From Betaproteobacteria bacterium (GTDB lineage: Bacteria; Pseudomonadota; Gammaproteobacteria; Burkholderiales; Burkholderiaceae_E), in the NCBI GenBank assembly GCA_018970865.1, contig JAGWVN010000030.1, positions 1 to 35,746 on the forward strand: a stretch of 35,746 nt of DNA, read 5' to 3'. The notes beneath the pieces were generated by a model that worked only from the letters and a program-made list of their open reading frames with translations, did not search any database and was not told the origin of the DNA. Both the position numbers and the translations under genes were made by a program. This document shows, in pieces, positions 7,907-16,855 of the stretch. Positions within the stretch are counted from its first letter, which is position 1; every line of letters starts with the position of its first letter.

Positions 7907-9112
7907 TCAGATGAATTCCCAGACCTTGCCGTTGAAGCGCTGCATCTTCATGTATTCGATGACGCGGTAGTCGGTGGGGCTGGTGTTGATCAGGCTGCCG
8001 GGCAGAAGGGCTTCATTGCGGTAATCCTTCAGGTTGGCGGCCTGGCGCATGATGTTCTCACGGGTCAGGTCGTCACCGCACTGGCGCAGCACCTGCTCCA
8101 GGGTCTGGGCATAGGCATAGCCGGCCAGGTTGAGCGAGTCGGCGATGTTGGCCTCGGGCATGTATTTCTTCATCCATTCGAGCCAGTTCCGCATGAAGGG
8201 GTCGTTGGCCCATTGCGGGTCGGTGGCGTCCTTCATGAAGCCGGCGGTCTTGATGCCCACCGAGCGGTCGAGACCCGCCGGCGTGAGGGTAGCGCCGATC
8301 GATGCCGAGCCCAGATGCAGGTAGGTGTCGGGCTTCCAGCCGATGTCGGAGATCTTGCGGATCGCCTGGGCGGCCTGCTTGGAGTAGGTGAAGAGCATCA
8401 GCGCGTCGGCGCCCTGGCCCTTGAGCTTGACCAGCTGCGAGTCGACAGTGGGGTCGGTGGCCTGGAAGCTCTCGGCGCCAACCACCATGGTGCTGGCCTT
8501 CGCGCCGAGGGCGTCCTTCAGGCCGGTGAGCATCTCCTTGCCGAAGTCGTCGTCCTGGTAGAGCACGCCCACCTTGGCGTTGGGGTGGGCGGTCATCAGA
8601 TGCTTGGCGTAGAACCCCGCCTCGGTGTAGAGGGTGGGCTGCCAGCCCATCGACCAGGGGAATCCGGCCGGATCGGCAAAGCGCACCGAGCCCGCGGCAT
8701 TGAAGATGTGGGGAATCTTGCGCTGGTTCAGGTAGCCGCGCACCGCGAGGTTGATCGGGGTGCCCAGCACATTGAACATGAAGGCCACTTCTTCCTGCTC
8801 CACCAGACGGCGAACCTGCTCGACCGCCTTGGGTGGGCTGAAGCCGTCATCGAGACTGATCAGGTTGATCTTGCGGCCGTTGATGCCGCCGCGCTCGTTG
8901 AGGAACTTGAAGTAGGCGGCCTGGGCGCGGCCGATCTGCCCGTAGGCCGAGGCGGGGCCGCTGTAGGGCAGGGTCTGGCCGATCTTGATCTCGGTGTCGG
9001 TGACCCCGGGTGCGTACTTCTTCTGGGCAAAGGCGGCGCCGGTCGGCAGCGAAGAGGCAGCGAGCGCGGCCAGCGGCATGAGGAGGGTGGAGCGGCGAGT
9101 CGGGCTGGTCAT
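7907..9112 (-). CDS. ABC transporter substrate-binding protein, Liv type
   Basis: A 401-residue solute-binding protein with signal peptide MTSPTRRSTLLMPL...AFAQ (about 1-29). Its twin arginines could direct Tat export, although Sec is also possible. The mature protein begins with VTDTEIKIGQTLPYSGPASAYG, typical of the group of Liv-like receptors found in many copies in Burkholderiales, and contains the NERGGINGRKINLISLDDGFSPPKA-type lobe sequence. Start ATG 9112 is chosen for the signal peptide and AAGGA upstream; a further 89 in-frame codons upstream look noncoding. No permease or ATPase genes accompany it. The dienelactone hydrolase follows after 10 nt. The ligand is unknown; by context it may be an aromatic acid or a degradation product handled by the neighbouring enzymes (inference). 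Confidence 0.92.
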   Translation of the reverse strand: MTSPTRRSTLLMPLAALAASSLPTGAAFAQKKYAPGVTDTEIKIGQTLPYSGPASAYGQIGRAQAAYFKFLNERGGINGRKINLISLDDGFSPPKAVEQVRRLVEQEEVAFMFNVLGTPINLAVRGYLNQRKIPHIFNAAGSVRFADPAGFPWSMGWQPTLYTEAGFYAKHLMTAHPNAKVGVLYQDDDFGKEMLTGLKDALGAKASTMVVGAESFQATDPTVDSQLVKLKGQGADALMLFTYSKQAAQAIRKISDIGWKPDTYLHLGSASIGATLTPAGLDRSVGIKTAGFMKDATDPQWANDPFMRNWLEWMKKYMPEANIADSLNLAGYAYAQTLEQVLRQCGDDLTRENIMRQAANLKDYRNEALLPGSLINTSPTDYRVIEYMKMQRFNGKVWEFI

Positions 9113-9204
9113 GTCGGATCCTTCGGTCGAGGGGTGGCGTGGGCGGTCGCCGCCGTGCGCGTGGCCGAGGGCAGGCGCCCGGTTCGGGTGCGACTCGCTG
9201 TCCG

Positions 9205-9210
9205 ATTCTA
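9205..9210 (-). promoter_or_regulatory. Candidate -10 box for the binding-protein/hydrolase operon
   Basis: In the 184-bp gap between the exporter stop and the binding-protein start, the minus strand reads CCTAGAATCGG, a TAGAAT -10 box (5 of 6 match). Transcription would begin near 9198, giving a leader of about 86 nt. No convincing -35 element is visible at 16-18 nt, so it may depend on an activator, or the call may be wrong. Confidence 0.35.
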
Positions 9211-9296
9211 GGGGGGCGCGGGCATTGCTTGGCTGCCTGCGTCGGCAATCCGGCCAAAGTTGAGACACTTGCAGGGGTATTGGGCGCCGGCGGGTT

Positions 9297-10745
9297 TCAG
9301 GACCCGCTCGAGGCGTGCCGGGCGGGCAGCCGCATCGCCGCCACGGCCGACAGGGCCAGGGCGGCGCTGGTGCAGGCAAACACCAGCGCGAAGCCGCCCG
9401 CGAGCGCCGGTTGGGCCTGTCCGGCTTCCCGGACCAGCGCGGCGGCCGAGCCCTGCGCGCTGCGTCCGAGCGCGGCGAAGAGCACCGAGGTGAGGCAGGC
9501 CAGCCCGAGCGCGCTGCCGAGCGATCGGGCCAGTCCGAGGAAGGCGGTGGCCGCGCCGGTTCGGGTGGGCGCCACCGACACCTGCACCGCGACGATACCC
9601 GGGGGCAGCGAGATGCCGATCCCCAGGCCCATCAGCAGCATCGACACGCCCACCGCCCAGGGGGACTGGAATCGGAGCAGGGCCAGGCTGGCCGCCGCGC
9701 AGGCGGCCAGCAGTGCGCCGAAGACCATGTTGCGCCGGAAGCGCATGGTCCGCGGCATCATGCGCCCGCTGAAAAAGGCGCCGCAGGGCACGGCGAGCGC
9801 GTGCATGAGCATCTTCAGGGCCACCCGGTCGGGGGTGTCGCCGGCCACGGTCTGCAGCGCGAGCGGCAGCATCACCGCCCCGCCGATCATCGAGAAGAAC
9901 ACCAGCGCGGACGAGAGGCTGGCCCAGAGGACCTGCGGATTCGTGAGCAGATCGGGCGCCATCACCGGCGCGGGGGTGCGGAACTGGCGGCGCCAGAAGG
10001 TCACGAGCAGCACGGCGGCCAGCGCGAAGAGCCCGGCGCCGGCGGGATCGTCCAGCCGGGCGCCCTGTCCGATCCGGGTGAGGGCGATCATCAGCGAACT
10101 CAGGCCCGTGGCCAGCAGCGCGATGCTGGGATAGTCGACGCCGCGGGCGTGGCCGGGGCGCGGCAGGCTGGCCAGGATCCGCCGGGTCAGGACCAGCGCG
10201 ATCAGCGCCAGCGGCAGGCTGACGAGGAACACCGAGCGCCAGCCGAACCAGGCGGTGAGATAGCCGCTGGTCACGGGGCCGACCAGTGCCGCCAGCGCGT
10301 AGGTGCCCGAGAGCCAGGCCTGATAGCGGCCGCGTTCGGTGGGCGGCACGACATCGCCGATGGTCGACTGCGCGAGGACGATCAGGCCGCCACCGCCCAG
10401 GCCCTGCAGCACCCGCAGCGCCAGCAACTGGCCCATCGACTGCGCGAACACGCATCCGATGCAGGCGAGCAGGTAGATCAGGATGGCCACCGTCATCATG
10501 CGCTGGCGACCATGCAGATCGGAGAGGCTGCCGTACACCGGCGTGGCCACGGTGGCGGCCACGGTGTAGCCGGCGATCACCCAGGCGATCAGGCCCGTGC
10601 CGCCAAGGTCGCGAGCGATGGACAGCAGGGCCACCGACACCAGCGTGGAGTCGAGCGCGGCCACGAAGATGCCCACCTGCAGCCCGCTCACCACCCGGCG
10701 CTGCTCCCGGTGCGGGAAGGGCGTCGTTTCGGGACCGGCGCTCAT
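9297..10745 (-). CDS. MFS transporter, DHA2 (EmrB/QacA-like) family
   Basis: A 482-residue integral membrane protein with the number of hydrophobic segments expected for a 14-helix drug:H+ antiporter. Motif A is partly visible as GSLSDLHGRQRMM (about 72-84). Motif B/C-like elements are present as LALRVLQGLGGGGLIV and, with PVTSG, the antiporter motif C region. D-containing FVAALDSTLVSVAL in helix 1 is the DHA2 family signature (motif D1 type). Start ATG 10745 lies 39 nt after the acyl-CoA ligase stop, with no clear ribosome site, consistent with operon reading from the Rieske and ligase genes. Family members export toxic organic compounds; here it may expel toxic intermediates or take up the substrate (inference). 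Confidence 0.88.
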   Translation of the reverse strand: MSAGPETTPFPHREQRRVVSGLQVGIFVAALDSTLVSVALLSIARDLGGTGLIAWVIAGYTVAATVATPVYGSLSDLHGRQRMMTVAILIYLLACIGCVFAQSMGQLLALRVLQGLGGGGLIVLAQSTIGDVVPPTERGRYQAWLSGTYALAALVGPVTSGYLTAWFGWRSVFLVSLPLALIALVLTRRILASLPRPGHARGVDYPSIALLATGLSSLMIALTRIGQGARLDDPAGAGLFALAAVLLVTFWRRQFRTPAPVMAPDLLTNPQVLWASLSSALVFFSMIGGAVMLPLALQTVAGDTPDRVALKMLMHALAVPCGAFFSGRMMPRTMRFRRNMVFGALLAACAAASLALLRFQSPWAVGVSMLLMGLGIGISLPPGIVAVQVSVAPTRTGAATAFLGLARSLGSALGLACLTSVLFAALGRSAQGSAAALVREAGQAQPALAGGFALVFACTSAALALSAVAAMRLPARHASSGS

Positions 10746-10784
10746 GGCGGCCGGCGAGCGGGTGCCCCGAGGGGGGACATCGCC

Positions 10785-12356
10785 TCAGTCGCCATCGGCA
10801 TCGAGCCATTCCTCCACCCGGGTCCGCTGGATCTTGCCGCTGGTGCTTCGCGGAAAATCCTCGGGCGAGGCCACGAAGCGGATCTCGCGCGGCAGCTTGT
10901 ACGACGACAGCCCGGCGCGGCAGTGCCGCAGCAGCGACTCGGCGCTGACATCGGGCTGCCGGCAGGCCACGAACGCGACCGGCACCTCGCCCCAGCGCGG
11001 GTCGCGACGGCGAACCACCACGGCCTCGAGCACGCGCGGATCGGTCATCAGCACCCGCTCGATCTCCATGGGGTAGATGTTCTCGCCGCCGGACTTGATC
11101 ATGTAGCGGGAGCGGTCCACGAAGCTCACCCTGCCGTCCGGCCCGGCCACGAACAGGTCGCCCATGTGGAACCACCCGCCGCGGAACTCGCGGGCGTTCA
11201 CCTCGTCGGCCGCCCAGTAGCCGCTGAACACGGTGGGGCCGCGCACCGCCATTTCGCCAGGCACGCCGGGTGTCACGGGCCGGTCGTTGTCGTCGACCAG
11301 CTGCCATCGGCACAGGCTGCTGGGCGCCTTGGCGAGATCGGGCGGCATCTCGCCCGGGGCAAAGCGCGTGCCGGCGGCCGGCAGCATGCCGGTCTCGGTC
11401 GAGCCGAAGGTGTTCCACCACGGCGCGCGCAGCAGGGCCGAGGTGCGCGCGAGCAGCTCGCCGGGCACCAGATCGGCAAGCGCGCCCACCACGCGGATGC
11501 CCCGTGGCGTCACCGCCCCGGCCTCCAGCGCCGCGACCAGCGGCTCGATCATGCCCGGGATAAGCACCAGCCACCATTGCGGCTCGGTGGCGATCAGGCT
11601 CACCAGCCGGGCCACCTCGGCGCCGTCGACCACGAACACTGTCCCGCCGCAGCCAAGCACATGGATCGCATGCTCGAGCGACACCATGTGGAACATCGGC
11701 GCCCAGGCCACGAAGCCGTCGCCGGGCTGCAGACCGCCGTCGATGCGACTGAGCGCCATGCGCGCCAGTTCGGCCCGGTGGCTGATCAGCGCCCCCTTGG
11801 GCAGCCCGGTGGTGCCGCTGGTGTAAAGAATGAGCAGGCCGTCCTCGGGCTGCGCCAGCTCGGCCGGCCTATCGGGGCTGGACGATCCAAGTCGCGACTC
11901 GTAGTCATCGCCCAGAGCGACCACCGCTGCGGGGATCGGCCCGATCGCGGCCAGCGCGGCCGCGAAACGGGGCGACACCAGCATGACCCGCGGCGAGACC
12001 AGCCCCACGCAGTGCGCGAGCTCGTCTCGGGCCAGCCGCCAGTTCAGGGCGCACAGGATGGCCCCGAGCCGGGCCGCGGCGAAGGTGGCTTCGAGGTACT
12101 CGATGCGGTTTTCGGCCAGGATGGCCACCCGCTCGCCGCGGCACACGCCGAGCGAGGCCAGGGCATTGGCCAGACGGTTCACGCGCTGATCGAGCTCGCG
12201 ATAGCTCAGGGCGCGATGGCCGTCGTCGACCGCCCGGCGCTCGGGCGTGCGCAGGACCTGCTCGGCCAGCAGCTCGCCCACCGTGAGGCAGCCGGCCCGT
12301 GCCACGGCTGCGAGGGGGCTGGCGTCGTGCGCCATGCCGGCGGCTCGGGCGCTCAT
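10785..12356 (-). CDS. Acyl-CoA synthetase (AMP-forming), class I adenylate-forming enzyme
   Basis: A 523-residue ANL-superfamily ligase that should activate a carboxylic acid to its CoA thioester through an acyl-AMP. Visible core motifs: phosphate-binding loop YTSGTTGLPKG at 178-188; TFGSTETG (A5 region); the hinge region with YMIKSGGENIYPMEIER (A8-like); and the C-terminal catalytic lysine in PRSTSGKIQR at about 508. Length and motifs match medium/long-chain or aromatic acid-CoA ligases; substrate cannot be assigned. Its ATG at 12356 overlaps the stop of the upstream Rieske gene by 4 nt (ATGA), indicating translational coupling, and the exporter follows. The oxygenase and ligase are therefore probably produced together for one pathway. 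Confidence 0.92.
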   Translation of the reverse strand: MSARAAGMAHDASPLAAVARAGCLTVGELLAEQVLRTPERRAVDDGHRALSYRELDQRVNRLANALASLGVCRGERVAILAENRIEYLEATFAAARLGAILCALNWRLARDELAHCVGLVSPRVMLVSPRFAAALAAIGPIPAAVVALGDDYESRLGSSSPDRPAELAQPEDGLLILYTSGTTGLPKGALISHRAELARMALSRIDGGLQPGDGFVAWAPMFHMVSLEHAIHVLGCGGTVFVVDGAEVARLVSLIATEPQWWLVLIPGMIEPLVAALEAGAVTPRGIRVVGALADLVPGELLARTSALLRAPWWNTFGSTETGMLPAAGTRFAPGEMPPDLAKAPSSLCRWQLVDDNDRPVTPGVPGEMAVRGPTVFSGYWAADEVNAREFRGGWFHMGDLFVAGPDGRVSFVDRSRYMIKSGGENIYPMEIERVLMTDPRVLEAVVVRRRDPRWGEVPVAFVACRQPDVSAESLLRHCRAGLSSYKLPREIRFVASPEDFPRSTSGKIQRTRVEEWLDADGD

Positions 12357-13609
12357 GGCGTCACCCAGGGTTCGAGCACCGGTTGCACCCGCAGCGCCGG
12401 CGGCAGGCGGTGCGCCCCGATGCGCCGGTCGAGCGCTTCATGCCAGTGGTAGATGCGTCGCTCCTGGTAGTTGAGCGGCACGCCCCGGAAGCCGGCCGTG
12501 TCGAGGCTGGCCTGGATCGGTTCCACGAAGGAGACATCCTCGTCGACGATGCGATCGAAGTTCGCGATGCGGGCCTCCCAGAGCGGATGCCGCGCGCCGT
12601 CCGCGGGCAGCGGGGCGTACCAGAGCACCTCCAGCCGCGAGCGGTCGATGGCCAGCGGCGTGATGACCACGCAGGGCGCGCCGGTGGCCGAGATCGGCAG
12701 GATCAGGTTGGGGAAGAGGTTGTAGCTCGCGTTGAAGCGCCGGTCGATCTCGGTGACCCCGGTCATCTCGGGCATGCCGACGGTGCCGGGATCGACCCAG
12801 TCGTCGCGGCGATGCGGCGACAGCATCATCGAGTGACCGTGCCGCCAGAGATGCACGCTGGTGCCCTGATGGTCGAAAATCCGGTGGGTGGTCTTCATGT
12901 GCAGCAGCCGGAAGTGGTAGGCCTCGAGGAAGTTCTCGAGCACCACCTTGTGGTTGCCGCCGACCTCGATGCTGCGGTGATGCACCAGGCGCAGCGCATC
13001 GAGCGGCAGATGGCGAAGGAATCGCGCGGCCGGGGCGAGGAACTCGTCGAGCGGCGGCGCGAGCGGGCTCTCGCAGATGAAGATCAGGCTGCCCAGGCGC
13101 TCGCAGCGCACCGGCACCAGCCCCAGGCAGCTCGGGTCGAGATCGGTGAAGTCGCGGGGATCGGTCACCGAGGCCAGGCTGCCGTCGAGCCGGTAGGTCC
13201 AGCCATGGTAGCCGCAGGTGAATGACTGCGCGCCGCTGCCGCTGTCGGCCCGGGCCACCGGTGCGCCGCGGTGCCGACAGGTGTTGTAGAAGGCGCGGAT
13301 CCGGTCGTCCGCACCGCGGATCAGCAGCACCGGCGAGCCGGTTCGGCGGGTGACCAGCCAGCTGCCCGCGGCGGGCAACTGGTCGGTGTGCGCGGCGTGG
13401 ATCCAGCCTTCGCGCCACAAGGCCTGGCGCTCCAGGTCGAAGAAGGCCGGGTCGCGGTAGCGGGCGCCCGGAATCGGCGGCAGCGCGGGAAACCCCGCCG
13501 GCGGCCGATCACGCTCCCGCTCAGCCTGCACGCCTGCCTTCCAGCGCGCCACGGTGGCGTCATCGAGGCCCGCCGGTGGCGGGTGGGTTCCGGTGTTCCG
13601 GTCGCGCAT
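12353..13609 (-). CDS. Rieske non-heme iron oxygenase, alpha subunit
   Basis: A 418-residue ring-hydroxylating/Rieske oxygenase large subunit. The Rieske cluster ligands are Cys111 and His113 in CRHRG and Cys132 and His135 in CGYHGW. The mononuclear iron site is seen as His232 and His237 in EAYHFRLLH, with the third ligand probably in DED (356-358). The residue that bridges Rieske and catalytic iron across subunits is Glu229 instead of the Asp of naphthalene dioxygenase; a Glu is also found in carnitine-oxygenase-type (CntA-like) enzymes. Start: the internal ATG at 13609 is preferred, with GGAG 7 nt upstream; a longer frame to 13708 lacks support. No beta subunit, ferredoxin or reductase gene is in the window, so it must borrow electron donors. 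First gene of the leftward operon. Confidence 0.92.
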   Translation of the reverse strand: MRDRNTGTHPPPAGLDDATVARWKAGVQAERERDRPPAGFPALPPIPGARYRDPAFFDLERQALWREGWIHAAHTDQLPAAGSWLVTRRTGSPVLLIRGADDRIRAFYNTCRHRGAPVARADSGSGAQSFTCGYHGWTYRLDGSLASVTDPRDFTDLDPSCLGLVPVRCERLGSLIFICESPLAPPLDEFLAPAARFLRHLPLDALRLVHHRSIEVGGNHKVVLENFLEAYHFRLLHMKTTHRIFDHQGTSVHLWRHGHSMMLSPHRRDDWVDPGTVGMPEMTGVTEIDRRFNASYNLFPNLILPISATGAPCVVITPLAIDRSRLEVLWYAPLPADGARHPLWEARIANFDRIVDEDVSFVEPIQASLDTAGFRGVPLNYQERRIYHWHEALDRRIGAHRLPPALRVQPVLEPWVTP

Positions 13610-13638
13610 CGGCGGCTCCGCTCCGAGAGAACGGGCCT

Positions 13639-13666
13639 GACAATAATCAATGCGACCGCCGACAAT
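13639..13666. promoter_or_regulatory. Paired GACAAT sites in the divergent control region
   Basis: The 212-bp gap between the Rieske gene and the acyl-CoA dehydrogenase contains two copies of GACAAT at 13639-13644 and 13661-13666, exactly 22 bp apart (two helical turns), within its only AT-richer stretch. This layout could be an operator for a regulator of both divergent operons, but six-base repeats are weak evidence. Confidence 0.25.
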
Positions 13667-13821
13667 CCTCCGGAGCATCGGATAACGGAAGCGCATGGCC
13701 GGCGCCACGCGCCTCGCGGGCTGGTGTTCGCGCCCTGTTCCGCCACACTCCCGGACGGCGCCCGCCGTGATCCGGGCCGTCGTGCCGTCTGCCAGTGCCG
13801 CCTTCTGTCTTCGGAGCCCCG

Positions 13822-15036
<1,215 letters not shown>

Positions 15037-15076
15037 TGCCGGCAATCCCGAGCCCTCGCGCAGCGTGGCGGCATCC

Positions 15077-16270
15077 ATGAGCGGGCGGCGCGCGGCCATC
15101 CTCGGCCTTGCCGCGGTACCCATCGGTCAGCACCAGCGCGTGGCGCTGGGTGATCCGCCGCTGGAGCATGAACTCGCCACCGGCGTGGTGCTCGATGCCA
15201 TGGCCATGGCCGGGCTGAGCCGCGAGCATCTCGATGGCGTGGTGGTGGCCCACCCCGGCGATCACACCCGGCAGGGCTACTTCCACACCTTTCTCACCGC
15301 GCATCTCGGCATCCGGGCCACCGGCACGGTGATCCAGGTGCTGGGCAATGGCATGACCGGCGGGCATGCCTTCGACACCGCGGTCCATCAGGTGACCTCG
15401 GGGCGCAGCGACTGCGTGCTCTCGGTGGGCGTGCACTTCGAGACCGGCGTGCCCACGGCGCGCCATCTCGACTACAGCATCCGCCTCACCGGCGATGTCG
15501 ATTTCCAGTCGGTCTTCGGCGCAGTGCCGATCGCCTGGTACGCCATGGACGCGCAGCGCTACCTTCACGAGCACCGCGTGCCGCGCGCGGCGCTGGCCAG
15601 CGTCGCGGTCAAGAACCGCGCCCACGCGGTGCTCAACCCGCTTGCCCAGTACCGCACCCCGATCACGCTCGAGGAGGTGCTCGCCTCACGACCGATCGTC
15701 GAGCCGCTGGGCCTGCTGGAGGTGCCCGGGCGGGCCGACGGGGCCGCCGCGCTGGTCATCGTCTCCGAGGACATCGCCCGGGCGAGCGGCCGCCCCCATG
15801 TGCTGGTGCGCGGTCGCGGCTTCGAGCATGAGGGCCTGCACCAGCTCTCCGATCGCCCGGCCGATGCGCTCGATTACGGCACGCTGCGCGGCGCGTCCCG
15901 CCGGGCACTCGAGCAGGCCGGTCTGACCCTTGCGGACATGTCGCTCTTTCAGCTCTACGCGCCGTGCACCATCGTCGAGGTGCTGGCCAGCGAGGCGCTC
16001 GGCCTGTTCGCGCCGGGCCGCGGCGCGCAGGCCGCGGCCGACGGGCTCACCAGGCTGGGCAGCCGCCAGCCGGTGAACACCTGTGGCGGCGCGTTGTCGC
16101 GCGGGCATCCGCCCGAGGTGACCCCGCTCTACGATGTGGCCGAAGCCGCCGCGCAACTCCTCGGTTGCGCCGGCCCGCGCCAGGTGCCCGATGCGCGGTT
16201 TGCGATGACGGTCTGCGAGCTGGGCAAGTACAACGCCTCGCTGGTGCATGTGCTGGAGGGGGCGGCATGA
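15077..16270 (+). CDS. Thiolase-fold protein lacking the nucleophilic Cys (Ltp/SCP-x-like; possible aldolase)
   Basis: A 397-residue protein of the SCP-x/lipid-transfer thiolase group. Where thiolases have the reactive Cys in N-C-A-T-G-S, this protein reads N-G-M-T-G-G (91-96), so the acylatable Cys is absent. It keeps NTCGGALSRGHP with His344, and a C-terminal Cys380, and has Tyr294 in FQLYAPCT where thiolases have a His/Asn motif. Loss of the Cys together with an adjacent DUF35 protein is the hallmark of Ltp2-type retro-aldolases that shorten steroid side chains. The start of the DUF35 gene overlaps this stop (ATGA), which supports a two-subunit complex. ATG 15077 is the start that matches the family N-terminus (GRRAAILGLAAVPIG); its ribosome site is weak. 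Alternative: a degenerate thiolase with another acyl-CoA activity. Confidence 0.85.
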   Translation: MSGRRAAILGLAAVPIGQHQRVALGDPPLEHELATGVVLDAMAMAGLSREHLDGVVVAHPGDHTRQGYFHTFLTAHLGIRATGTVIQVLGNGMTGGHAFDTAVHQVTSGRSDCVLSVGVHFETGVPTARHLDYSIRLTGDVDFQSVFGAVPIAWYAMDAQRYLHEHRVPRAALASVAVKNRAHAVLNPLAQYRTPITLEEVLASRPIVEPLGLLEVPGRADGAAALVIVSEDIARASGRPHVLVRGRGFEHEGLHQLSDRPADALDYGTLRGASRRALEQAGLTLADMSLFQLYAPCTIVEVLASEALGLFAPGRGAQAAADGLTRLGSRQPVNTCGGALSRGHPPEVTPLYDVAEAAAQLLGCAGPRQVPDARFAMTVCELGKYNASLVHVLEGAA

Positions 16271-16698
16271 GCCCGATGGCGCAGATCCTTCTGCCCGGGC
16301 CGCGGCCCTTCGCGCCGCGGGTGTCGGCCTTCAGCCGTCCGTTCTGGTCGGGTCTGGCGCGTGGCGAGCTGCTCACCACCCGTTGCCGCGCCTGCGGCGC
16401 GCTGGGCTTCCCGCCGCGCAATCTGTGCCGTGGCTGCTGGGGGCGCGAGCTCGACTGGGTGCCGCTGCAGCCGCGGGGCCGGCTCTACAGCTTCACGCGG
16501 GTGCATGTGGCGCCCGAGGCCTTCCGCGCCGAGGTGCCCTATGCCATCGGACTCGTCGACCTCGATGAAGGCGTCCGGCTGATGTGCCGACTGGTGGGCG
16601 AGGTGACGCCGGCCGATCTCGATCAGCCGATGGAGATGCTGGTGCTGGTGCACGACGACGGGCTGCTGTTCGGCGCGCGCAAAGCCTCGCCTGGCTGA
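16267..16698 (+). CDS. DUF35 OB-fold/zinc-ribbon protein, partner of the thiolase-fold protein
   Basis: A 143-residue DUF35 protein: an N-terminal helix, a rubredoxin-like zinc ribbon with Cys40, Cys43, Cys54 and Cys57 (CRACG...CRGCW), and an OB fold (GRLYSFTRVH onwards). DUF35 proteins form complexes with thiolase-like enzymes: in steroid degradation they bind the aldolase Ltp2, and in archaea they bridge thiolase and HMG-CoA synthase. The start codon overlaps the upstream stop by 4 nt, giving coupled, equimolar synthesis. It is a stand-alone domain; there is no fused MaoC-type hydratase as in ChsH2 proteins, and none elsewhere in the window, so hydration would have to come from another enzyme. 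Confidence 0.9.
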   Translation: MSPMAQILLPGPRPFAPRVSAFSRPFWSGLARGELLTTRCRACGALGFPPRNLCRGCWGRELDWVPLQPRGRLYSFTRVHVAPEAFRAEVPYAIGLVDLDEGVRLMCRLVGEVTPADLDQPMEMLVLVHDDGLLFGARKASPG

Positions 16699-16785
16699 TC
16701 CGCCGGCCGCCCTGTCGCGGGCTGTCCCTGGATGAAGGCGACGGCCTCGCGGCGGCCGGAGTACCCCCGACCGGATCAGGCTTGC

Positions 16786-16814
16786 TTGAGGCGAACCTCC
16801 GGTGCGCCCAGAAT
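16786..16814 (+). promoter_or_regulatory. Candidate sigma-70 promoter for the aldo/keto reductase
   Basis: TTGAGG (16786-16791), a 17-nt spacer and CAGAAT (16809-16814) lie in the 157-bp gap after the DUF35 gene. Each box matches 4 of 6 consensus bases. Predicted start near 16821 gives a leader of about 35 nt. The reductase could therefore be expressed independently of the upstream operon. Confidence 0.4.
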
Positions 16815-16855
16815 GCCGGCGGTTCCCGCTTCCCGTCATCCGCCCGGAGATCGCC

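Noticed and set aside
8213-9211. A 332-codon plus-strand frame opposite the second binding protein
   Set aside because: Composition is that of a shadow frame, and the minus-strand protein is clearly homologous to known receptors.
9315-12452. A 1045-codon open frame on the plus strand
   Set aside because: It is the antisense of the exporter and CoA ligase genes; its Gly/Arg/His/Gln-rich translation has no domain, and long antisense frames are common at this GC content.
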